Assembly: GCA_910579995.1 (NCBI GenBank)
Contig: CAJTWH010000008.1
Coordinates: 52,770-116,769, forward strand
DNA from: an uncultured Muribaculaceae bacterium
GTDB lineage: Bacteria > Bacteroidota > Bacteroidia > Bacteroidales > Muribaculaceae
Reading direction: 5' to 3'
Length of the DNA stretch: 64,000 bases
The notes under the pieces are model-generated. The model had not been told where the DNA came from and did no database searches. It saw nothing but the letters and a program-made list of their open reading frames with translations. Positions 33,992 to 41,476 of this stretch are shown here, piece by piece (position 1 is the first letter of the stretch; every line of letters starts with the position of its first letter). The position numbers and the translations under genes were made by a program.

Positions 33992-35002
33992 TTATCTCAC
34001 TTCTACGCGCACACCGTCGGCAAGTCTCGACTGGCCTGTGATTACTACGGTGTCGCCGTCTTCAATACCGGATATAAGCTCGTAGGCGTTGTCGAGGCGG
34101 CGTCCGAGTTCAACACGCTTGTAGCTTACGGTAGAGCCGTTGAGAACATATACATATTTGTTGCCCGAACCTGTCTGCTTCACTACGGCGCGGTCGGGCA
34201 CCACCACATTGTTGCGGCTGCCGAGGTCGATCGACACGCGTGCAAACATGCCGGGCTTGAGGCGCTCCTGACCGTTGGCTATGCGCACTTCGACTTCAAA
34301 TGTGCGGGTTGCCGTATCTACTGTCGGGTAGATACGCTGCACCTTGCCTTGGAAAGTCTCGCCCGGGAATGCGTCGAAAGTAACCTCTACATCCTGACCG
34401 GCTTTGAGTGTTGCAAGATCATTCTCGCTTACGTTAATCATCACCTTCACCACCGGGGTAAGCTGGCCTACAGTGAGCACGGGCAGAGAGCCGGTCATAT
34501 CGCCCGGGTCGTAGTTGCGGGCAGTAACCACTCCGGTGATGGGAGAGCGTAGCACGGTGTTTTCGAGAAGATTGTCGTACTGCGACTTGGCGGCGTCGAG
34601 CTGAGCCTTAAGCTGGTCTACAGCCTGCTGAGTGCCTGCACCGATTTCGAGGAGTTGCACGGCACGGTTATATTCGCGCTCTATCTGCTCGAGGTTGATA
34701 CGCAGCTGGTCAATGTTGGATTTGTCGAGCACCACGAGTTCTTGTCCGGCGCGGACATGGTCGCCTACCTCAACGTTGATACGCTTGATACGGTTTGGGC
34801 TTGCCGGGGCGATATTGTTGATATTCTCAGCCTCAACGTTGGCTGTATATACTTTATTTTGCGGCACTTCCATGCTGTGGGCAAAGTCTACGGTCACGAT
34901 GGGCAATTCTTCTTCTTCCACAGCATTGACCTGCTCTTTTTTGCCGCATGATGTGAGTGCTACAGCGGCTATTATACTCAGACTAAGGGCTATATATTTC
35001 AT
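33992..35002 (-). CDS. periplasmic adaptor (membrane fusion) lipoprotein
   Basis: 336 residues. The signal has a lipobox (LTSC) with Cys near residue 19, so it is a lipoprotein. It has the adaptor pattern: a biotinyl-lipoyl-like beta segment (INVEVGDHVRAGQELVVLDK), a coiled-coil hairpin (about residues 90-150, LEQIEREYNRAVQLLEIGAG), the other lipoyl half (LRSPITGVVTARNYDPGDMTG) and a beta-barrel. It links the RND pump to the TolC-like channel. Its ATG overlaps the tolC stop (ATGA). Confidence 0.88.
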   Translation of the reverse strand: MKYIALSLSIIAAVALTSCGKKEQVNAVEEEELPIVTVDFAHSMEVPQNKVYTANVEAENINNIAPASPNRIKRINVEVGDHVRAGQELVVLDKSNIDQLRINLEQIEREYNRAVQLLEIGAGTQQAVDQLKAQLDAAKSQYDNLLENTVLRSPITGVVTARNYDPGDMTGSLPVLTVGQLTPVVKVMINVSENDLATLKAGQDVEVTFDAFPGETFQGKVQRIYPTVDTATRTFEVEVRIANGQERLKPGMFARVSIDLGSRNNVVVPDRAVVKQTGSGNKYVYVLNGSTVSYKRVELGRRLDNAYELISGIEDGDTVVITGQSRLADGVRVEVR

Positions 35003-36402
35003 TTCTTGCTATATTTTTCGATTGGGGCATTTCCCAGAAGCAACTCGAGGTTGCTGTGGGCTACGAGGAAGTTGTAGATGGCTTGATAGTAGGCGAGGCG
35101 GGCTTGTGTGAGAGCCAGCTCGCTGTCGCGCAGGTTGAGATAGTTTGTGGCACCGATGTCGAAACTGCGTTCCTGTATGGTGTGGGCGCGCTCAGCCTCG
35201 CCGACACTCTCAGCGCACGAGGCTATCTGCTTGACATTCATCTTGATATTGTCGATGGCAATTTTTACCTGCATGTCTACGCTGCGTTCGAGGTTCTCGC
35301 GTTGCCAGCGCATTTCCTCGACCTGTATCTGGGCCTGCTTCACCTTGCTGTAGCGCTGGCCGCCTGAGAAGATAGGCACAGACAGCGACAGCCCGATTGA
35401 TGAATAGGGATTCCACCGGAGGTTCTTGAAGGGCGAGCCGTTGTTCATCGAAGTCCAGTTGTAATTGGCCGTCAATGCAAGGGTGGGGGAGTAGGCGAGT
35501 TTCTGAATCTTGAGATTGCGGCGGAGTATGTCGGTGTCAATGTCGAGCAGGCGCAAATCCATGTTTTGGCTGTAGTCAGGGTCTATGCTCAGTGTGCGCT
35601 CGTACATCGAGCCCTCGTAGTTGGCGAGGCGGTCGGTGACGGTGAAGTCGAATGTGGAGTCAACACCCATGAGGATGAGCAGCTGCAGCCGTGCCTGCCT
35701 GATGGAGATATCGGCCTGCATGAGCTGTGGCTCTATGTTTTTCATCGCCACCGAGGTGCGGAGCACATCGTAGTCGCTGGCCGCTCCGAGGGCATATTGC
35801 TTCGAATATGTATCGTAGGTGAGTTTAGCCATATCATAGCTCTCCTGTATCACCTTGCGCGAGTCTTCGGCAAGAAGCAGGGTGTAATAGGCGTTCTTCA
35901 CTTGGTTTACAAGTTCGAGTTTGCTCTGGCGGGCAGCCTCTACATTGCGCAGAATCTGTTGGTCGCTCAGGCTGAGGCTCTGCCACAGCTGAGGAGCGAT
36001 AATTGGCATAGAGGCTTGGAAGCCGAGCGAATAAGAGTTGTCGAGGCCGACCTTTATGCCGCCGTCTCCTCCACCCCCACCGGCACGCGAAGAAGGCTCG
36101 TCGGCATTATCGCCGCCGGCACCCCCGAAATCGCCGAAGCCGTCCATGCTCATATACATTGTCTGCTTGGCAAGTGTGCGGCTATATTGGCCGCCGAAGT
36201 CGATTGTAGGGAGCAGTTGGCCGATTATTTCCTTGCGGGAATAATCTACCCTCTCCACTTCCATGTCGGCGACCTTTACGGTGGGGCTTTCTGCAAGCGC
36301 AATTTCGAGGCAGCCGTCTAAATCGAGCACCGCAGGTGTCGCGGCTGACACCGATGTGGCGCCCGCCATAAACAGCGCTGCAAGCACTGTGATATGTTTC
36401 AT
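34999..36402 (-). CDS. TolC-family outer-membrane efflux protein
   Basis: 467 residues with a signal peptide (ending VSAATP, about residue 21). The chain has the TolC alternation of long helices and short strands: 'LDLDGCLEIALAESPTVKVADMEVERVDYSRKE' at the start and 'YLNLRDSELALTQARLAYYQAIYNFLVAHSNLELLLG' at the end. A Gly-rich insertion (about residues 90-120, with GGAGGDNAD and AGGGGGDGG) lies in the first strand region and is unusual for the family. It is the first gene of the operon and has a promoter at 36436-36466. Confidence 0.85.
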   Translation of the reverse strand: MKHITVLAALFMAGATSVSAATPAVLDLDGCLEIALAESPTVKVADMEVERVDYSRKEIIGQLLPTIDFGGQYSRTLAKQTMYMSMDGFGDFGGAGGDNADEPSSRAGGGGGDGGIKVGLDNSYSLGFQASMPIIAPQLWQSLSLSDQQILRNVEAARQSKLELVNQVKNAYYTLLLAEDSRKVIQESYDMAKLTYDTYSKQYALGAASDYDVLRTSVAMKNIEPQLMQADISIRQARLQLLILMGVDSTFDFTVTDRLANYEGSMYERTLSIDPDYSQNMDLRLLDIDTDILRRNLKIQKLAYSPTLALTANYNWTSMNNGSPFKNLRWNPYSSIGLSLSVPIFSGGQRYSKVKQAQIQVEEMRWQRENLERSVDMQVKIAIDNIKMNVKQIASCAESVGEAERAHTIQERSFDIGATNYLNLRDSELALTQARLAYYQAIYNFLVAHSNLELLLGNAPIEKYSKK

Positions 36403-36435
36403 TGTGATTATAGCGTTAAGTTCCTAAAACAGACA

Positions 36436-36466
36436 CAAAAATACTACATTTTATCCCTCTCGCCAA
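36436..36466 (-). promoter_or_regulatory. promoter of the efflux operon
   Basis: On the minus strand the -33 TTG covers 36466-36464 and the -7 TATTTTTG covers 36443-36436, spacer 20 nt, about 34 nt before the start codon. The -33 lies inside the palindrome at 36462-36476. Confidence 0.65.
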
Positions 36467-36476
36467 GCCACTTGGC
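36462..36476. promoter_or_regulatory. palindrome GCCAAG-CCA-CTTGGC, operator candidate
   Basis: Perfect 6-bp arms around a 3-nt centre, placed exactly over the -33 box of the efflux operon. Repressors of efflux genes commonly bind at such a place. No TetR/MarR-type regulator gene lies nearby in this window, so the binder is unknown. Confidence 0.45.
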
Positions 36477-36489
36477 AATATATGTATAA

Positions 36490-36526
36490 AATAAGCCAAA
36501 AGGAACAAATGTATGTCCCTTTTGGC
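36490..36526 (-). terminator. terminator of the esterase/deacetylase gene
   Basis: A 12-bp stem with one mismatch (GCCAAAAGGAAC at 36495-36506 with 36515-36526), followed on the minus strand by TTATTTTAT. It is 24 nt after the stop at 36550. Confidence 0.65.
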
Positions 36527-36549
36527 CACCTATTGAAACCTTATTCTGA

Positions 36550-38220
36550 TTATCTGATGTGGATTTCCACTTTATCGTCGGGCTGCATTTGGAGCAGCAG
36601 GAGATTGCCGTCGGTTCTTAGCGGGGTGTATGCGCCCATGCGGCTTGCGCTGACTTCTTTGTCGGCCCAATCTCCTTTTACGGCGACTGTGAGCGGTGCA
36701 TTGAATAAGTCGGCAGGCAGGTCGGTAGATGTGCTGATTGTCATGCCGGTAGCGGTGTGGGTGGCTTTCACTGCAACATTGTCGCGCTCGGTGCGGTAAG
36801 TGGCGATGTCGCGGAATGTAGCCACCCATATCGAGTCTTCGCGGCTTTTGACGTAGTCAAACATATCCCACAGGTCCTGCGGAGTGTGCCAGTTGTCATA
36901 GCCTACACGTATGCCGTGAGTCATTGTCACTCCCCAGTCACCGGTTGCCACAACCTGATCAACCCACGCCTTTATAGACTCCGGAGTGCTTTTGTTGTTG
37001 GCCTGTCCGATACCTTTCTGGTGCAGACGTGTGCCTACGCGTCCTTCCGAGGCTATCTCTATGAGCCAAGAGGGGGCGGCATTGTAGGGATAGCAGAATG
37101 TGACGGGGCGCACTCCGGTGTTGGCGGCGATAGCGCTGTCGTTCATCTCTATTTCACGCCTTGCCTCTTCGGGTTTCATGAGCACGAGCTTGCCATGGGT
37201 CCATGAGTGGTTTGAAATCTCATGTCCGCGCCCGGCCATTTCGCGGAGTTGGCTCCATGAGGCTCGCGGGCGCACGGTGTCGTTGCATGCGTCTACTTTT
37301 TGGCCTATCACCCAAAAAGTTCCCCTGAAGCCTCGTTTTTCAAGCTCTGGAGCCGCAAGCAGGTAGTGGTCAAGGTCGCCGTCGTCGAATGTGAAACTGA
37401 TTGCTGCGCGACGGTTGTTGCGAAATCGGGTCACATATACGTGCTCTGCAAGCTCTGTCATGGCGTCGGCATAGCGTCGGCCGAGCTCAATCTGCGCCTT
37501 ACGGCTGAAGTGCGGGTCATGCTCTTTGTCTTTGAAGAGACGGCCGAGGTCGTGACTGCTCACGTATGTGCAGTTTTTCACACGATGGCACATCGCAGGT
37601 ACTACAGAGTCGTTGAATGTGTTGATATCTTTCGCCGGCGCCCAGCCCCACCGGCCGGTCTGACCGGCTACGACGAGTACATCATGAGCGTCAAGAGAAT
37701 CTCGCAAGGCGCCTATCATCGTGGCAAACTTGCCTCCATAGTCAGGCGTATGGCGCTGGATGTCAGTTTCGCCTTGGTGCCATAGTATGCCTTTTAGCGT
37801 ACCGTATTGCATAGCTTGGCGTGCGCGGCGGACAGCCTCGTTGAGAAAACCGTGGCGGTCGCCGGGCTGCCATTGCGATATGGCAGAGCCTCCTTTGGCA
37901 TTGACTACGAGAAGTATCTTGCGGCCTGTGCGCGAGTGCATGAGGCGCCCGAACTCGTTGGCCGGAGAGTAGCCCTGCAGTTTGATATCCTTGCGGATAG
38001 AAGAGTAGCGGTTGAGCGGAGCTATTGCACGGGTAGGTACGCCATCGCTGTCGAGAAGCCATACGCCCTCGATCGCGGTGGTAGTGTCGGCGGCTTCGAG
38101 CGTGCCACGCCCGGCCATATTAGACTGCCCGAGGAGCAGATAGACGTCGTAGCCGTCATCGACGGCCAAGGCGCCTATCGCCCAAAGGGTCAGGACTATA
38201 AACGTGACATATCGCCTCAT
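36550..38220 (-). CDS. two-domain SASA esterase / NodB deacetylase
   Basis: 556 residues with a signal peptide (ending GALAVD, about residue 20). Domain 1 (about 22-255) is a SASA-type SGNH esterase: LLGQSNMAGRG with S33, GILWHQGETD, and a DPHFSRKA that should hold the catalytic Asp-His. Domain 2 (about 268-480) is a NodB polysaccharide deacetylase: TFDDGD (D279-D280) and HSWTH (H338, H342), the metal-binding triad. The last 75 residues are beta-rich. Two different de-O- or de-N-acetylating activities in one chain suggest a heavily acetylated glycan substrate. The ATG overlaps the upstream GH2 stop (ATGA). Confidence 0.8.
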   Translation of the reverse strand: MRRYVTFIVLTLWAIGALAVDDGYDVYLLLGQSNMAGRGTLEAADTTTAIEGVWLLDSDGVPTRAIAPLNRYSSIRKDIKLQGYSPANEFGRLMHSRTGRKILLVVNAKGGSAISQWQPGDRHGFLNEAVRRARQAMQYGTLKGILWHQGETDIQRHTPDYGGKFATMIGALRDSLDAHDVLVVAGQTGRWGWAPAKDINTFNDSVVPAMCHRVKNCTYVSSHDLGRLFKDKEHDPHFSRKAQIELGRRYADAMTELAEHVYVTRFRNNRRAAISFTFDDGDLDHYLLAAPELEKRGFRGTFWVIGQKVDACNDTVRPRASWSQLREMAGRGHEISNHSWTHGKLVLMKPEEARREIEMNDSAIAANTGVRPVTFCYPYNAAPSWLIEIASEGRVGTRLHQKGIGQANNKSTPESIKAWVDQVVATGDWGVTMTHGIRVGYDNWHTPQDLWDMFDYVKSREDSIWVATFRDIATYRTERDNVAVKATHTATGMTISTSTDLPADLFNAPLTVAVKGDWADKEVSASRMGAYTPLRTDGNLLLLQMQPDDKVEIHIR

Positions 38221-41200
38221 TTCAAATTGCGGAGGAATTCGATTTCGATAATCTTGAGTGAGTGGCTGCCTTTCGACTCTTTTTCATCGTTGCGGCTGTC
38301 CATCTCCTTGATAGCGCCGAAAGCGTCTTTGCTTGTAGAAGAGCCTACTTGATGTATCGAGTAGCGGCGGGCCTTGGGAGCGTCGGCGGGGATGGGCAGA
38401 TGGGCGAAACCGAGGCCTTTGGGAGTCCAGCCTTCCCAGATCATTACTGCTTCTTCACTGCCTTCGGGGTGTGCGTAGACACGGATGGGATAAGATGTGG
38501 AGCGGAAACCTTTCATCTTCAGACATATCTCGTCGATATCCGTGTCTTCGGAGAGTGTATATTTCACCCAAGCCTTGTCGAGCGAGGGGTCGCTCTCCCA
38601 TGAGGTGTTCTCGTAGGTGTCGAAGCTCAGAGTCGGGTCTCCCGAGCCTGCTTCGGCTTCCATGATAGCCACCTCGCGGCGCCAAGGGGTAAAAGAGGCT
38701 CCGGCAGGAGTGGCACCGCGGTCGAGCACGGGCTTGAGGCCGTCGGCGGGGCGGTAGCTTGTAAGACCTCCGGATACTTCTATGGGGAGGGTGTTGAATT
38801 CGATTTCCGCTGTGGGCAGTCCTTCGGCTTTGGCGGTGAGTTTCACCTTGCCGGCCTTGGGCATGGAGCGGAGCATTACGCGGTTTACACCACATTCAAC
38901 CGGGAGTGTGTCGCAAAGAACATGGTTGAGGGTAGCCTTGCGCTTTTTGTCAAACTCGGGGTTGCTTCCTTCAGACGACGCTGAGGTTGAGGTGAGGGCT
39001 GCCTGATTGGTGTTGAAGCCGAAAGGTTTGTTCTTGGCAATGCCACCGCGCCATTCAGCCGGGCCTTTGAGTGAGAATTTTACCAAGCGGTTGTCGAGCG
39101 GGCAGCGGCGTCCCTGAGCGTCGACTACTTCATATTGCACCAATATCACGTCGTTGCCGTCGGCTTTCCATCCGGTAGGATTCTCGATGGCCGTGAGTTT
39201 TAGGGCCACAGGCTCGCCGGCGGTCACTTTCTCGTCGCGCGATACTTCACGTCCGGCCTTGTCGTAGGCCTTGGCAATGAGACGGTCGGCCTCGTAGGGT
39301 ACATCCTTGAATGTGTAGAGGAAACGGTAGTCGTGGCTTACCGGTTTCAATATCTTGCCGTTCTGCTCCAGTACCACGCTGTCGGCATTCGACACCACAT
39401 AGATTGTGGGCACTTTGAAGCCCGGCTCATAATTCCAATGGCCTACGATGTAGGTGCGCGGTTTGAGGTCGTCTACCCAACCGTCCCACATTACCTGATG
39501 AGCAAAGAAAGCGTCCTTTTCAATACGCATGGGGTCAACCACACCGCTGACGCGGTAGTTGTCGGCGCTGCGTCCGTGGCTCTGGGTGTCGCTGAAAATG
39601 ATTTTCGCACCACCGGAGTTTACTTTTGTGCCGCTGCCGGGGCGCTCGGTCCAGTATTCGTACCAGCGGCGCACGAGCTCTGCCACAAATTCGTCGTTAT
39701 TGTGGTTGTAAGCGGCAGCCGATGCGTTGCGGTAGAGAGGGCCGTCGCCTTCCTGATGATAGGGGTATGACCATGAGTTCCAGAAGAAGCGGTTTGCCTC
39801 GTCGCGGCAATACTCCATCATCCACATGGGTTTGGTGTCGCTCTTGTTGATATAGAGCATTTCGCCGCCATACTCGGCCTCGTCGCGGTCGAGCATTTCA
39901 CGGGAACCGATTGCGCGGCCACCGTAGGGGTCGTATTGATTACGGAGAGCCTTCATTTCTTTCATGTGCTGAGCCGACACGCGCTGGTTGCCACTCTCGT
40001 AGAAAAGGATAGAGGGCGAGTTGCGGTTGTAGATGATTGCGTCGCGCATTACTTCGAGGCGCTGGGTCCATTTGCGTCCGTTGGCGTCGCGCTCGGCGTC
40101 GCCCGCCGGCATAGCCTGAATCAGACCTACACGGTCGCAGCTCTCTACATCCTGCTTGTTGGGGCATGTATGCATCCAGCGCACAAGGTTACCGCCCGAT
40201 TTGACAAAAAGATCGTTTGAATAGTCGCTGAGCCATGCGGGTACGGCCTGACCTACACCGGGCCATTCGTTGGTGGTGCGCTGGGCGTAGCCGTGTACCA
40301 TCATCACACGGTCGTTGAGATATATCATGCCGTTTTTGAATTCGGCTTTTCTGAAGCCGGTGGTGGTGGTCACCGGGTCGGCGCCCTCGAGAGAAGTCGT
40401 CACATTGTAGAGGTAGCCATATCCCCACGACCATAAATGTAGCCCGCTGAGGCGCTTTGAGGCATGGAGAGTGACAGTGCCTCCTGCCGGGATAGTCTTT
40501 GCCTCGCCGGCGAATGTGGCCACCACTTTGCCGTCGGGGTCTGACACGCTTACGTCGAGAGAGCGGGTGACGGGTTTGTCGGTGCTGTTGTGAACCTGAC
40601 TCTCAACATTGACAGTCACGGTGCCGGTGGGTACATCATAGTCACTGCCGTAGATATATGTACCGGTAGTGCCGAGGTTGGAGTAGAGCGGAAGTGTCTG
40701 ATATACGGGGTCGGCTATATGGAGCCATACATTCTTGGGCAGACCGCCGTAGTTGACGTTGAATGACTTCGTATTCCACTGCCAAGTCTCACCGGTAGCC
40801 TCTTCTTTATAATCCCAAGCATTGTCGGTGCGCACTTCGATAAAGTTCTCACCCTCTTTGATATAAGGGGTAAGGTCGAAGCCGAAAGCCATCACACCGT
40901 TTTCGTGCAGGCCGAGGCGTTGGCCGTTGAGGAAAACCTCAGCACCCTGACGCGCGCCCTCGAATTCGATGAATACCTTCTTGCCGCCGTCAGCAACTTG
41001 AGCCGCAACCTCTTCCGGGAGGCGGAATTTCTTGCGGTACCATACTTCGCCGGTGGGCATTTCGTAGGTAGATACTTTGAAAGACTCATCTTCGGTCCAA
41101 GCATGAGGCAATGTGACCGGATGTTTTTTCAACATCTTGGCCACTTCCTTGTCGGTGGACGAGAGATTCCAATCGGAATTGAAATTGTATGTGTCGCGGG

Positions 41201-41282
41201 CGTCGGCCGTCTGCGGCAAAATCGTTGCCGCCAATGCGCATGCCAGTGCGCCGCTATAGAATATGTTTCGGTGTTTACCCAT
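38217..41282 (-). CDS. glycoside hydrolase family 2 enzyme
   Basis: 1021 residues from the ATG at 41280-41282 (MGKHRNIF...ATILPQTADAR, a signal peptide); an in-frame ATG 59 codons upstream is not used. It has the GH2 order: sugar-binding domain (about 50-240, 'KKFRLPEEV', 'FLNGQRLGLHENGVMAFGFDLT'), an Ig-like domain, a TIM-barrel (about 350-640) and C-terminal beta domains (a malectin/discoidin-like one at about 880-1010). The usual acid/base motif GNE reads ESGNQ here (E429, Q433), so E429 or another Glu may take over. The nucleophile is probably E490 (MMEYC). A beta-galactosidase- or glucuronidase-like activity is likely, but the substrate is unknown. Confidence 0.85.
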   Translation of the reverse strand: MGKHRNIFYSGALACALAATILPQTADARDTYNFNSDWNLSSTDKEVAKMLKKHPVTLPHAWTEDESFKVSTYEMPTGEVWYRKKFRLPEEVAAQVADGGKKVFIEFEGARQGAEVFLNGQRLGLHENGVMAFGFDLTPYIKEGENFIEVRTDNAWDYKEEATGETWQWNTKSFNVNYGGLPKNVWLHIADPVYQTLPLYSNLGTTGTYIYGSDYDVPTGTVTVNVESQVHNSTDKPVTRSLDVSVSDPDGKVVATFAGEAKTIPAGGTVTLHASKRLSGLHLWSWGYGYLYNVTTSLEGADPVTTTTGFRKAEFKNGMIYLNDRVMMVHGYAQRTTNEWPGVGQAVPAWLSDYSNDLFVKSGGNLVRWMHTCPNKQDVESCDRVGLIQAMPAGDAERDANGRKWTQRLEVMRDAIIYNRNSPSILFYESGNQRVSAQHMKEMKALRNQYDPYGGRAIGSREMLDRDEAEYGGEMLYINKSDTKPMWMMEYCRDEANRFFWNSWSYPYHQEGDGPLYRNASAAAYNHNNDEFVAELVRRWYEYWTERPGSGTKVNSGGAKIIFSDTQSHGRSADNYRVSGVVDPMRIEKDAFFAHQVMWDGWVDDLKPRTYIVGHWNYEPGFKVPTIYVVSNADSVVLEQNGKILKPVSHDYRFLYTFKDVPYEADRLIAKAYDKAGREVSRDEKVTAGEPVALKLTAIENPTGWKADGNDVILVQYEVVDAQGRRCPLDNRLVKFSLKGPAEWRGGIAKNKPFGFNTNQAALTSTSASSEGSNPEFDKKRKATLNHVLCDTLPVECGVNRVMLRSMPKAGKVKLTAKAEGLPTAEIEFNTLPIEVSGGLTSYRPADGLKPVLDRGATPAGASFTPWRREVAIMEAEAGSGDPTLSFDTYENTSWESDPSLDKAWVKYTLSEDTDIDEICLKMKGFRSTSYPIRVYAHPEGSEEAVMIWEGWTPKGLGFAHLPIPADAPKARRYSIHQVGSSTSKDAFGAIKEMDSRNDEKESKGSHSLKIIEIEFLRNLK

Positions 41283-41312
41283 CGTATTGAGATTTATGAT
41301 TGATTTCTGTCG

Positions 41313-41320
41313 CAAAGTTA
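41313..41320 (-). promoter_or_regulatory. -7 box of the GH2-esterase operon
   Basis: TAACTTTG on the minus strand, 31 nt before the GH2 start codon. No -33 TTTG is found at the usual spacing, which fits a promoter that needs an activator such as the divergent AraC-type regulator. Confidence 0.5.
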
Positions 41321-41447
41321 TGCCCGAAAAATTCTTTGCTGTTCCTGCTGTGTTGCCAATTCGGGCGATAATTGTTGAAAAACGCCCTGAAAGGCCACTT
41401 TGCAACAAAATTATCCCTGTTTTGCAACATTTTCGGCAAATAATCAC

Positions 41448-41455
41448 TATATTTG
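41448..41455 (+). promoter_or_regulatory. -7 box of the AraC-type regulator
   Basis: TATATTTG, 21 nt before the ATG at 41477, so the leader is very short. A TTTG at 41421-41424 is 23 nt upstream, slightly too far for a typical -33. Confidence 0.5.
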
Positions 41456-41476
41456 CCATTGAAAATCTGATGAGCC

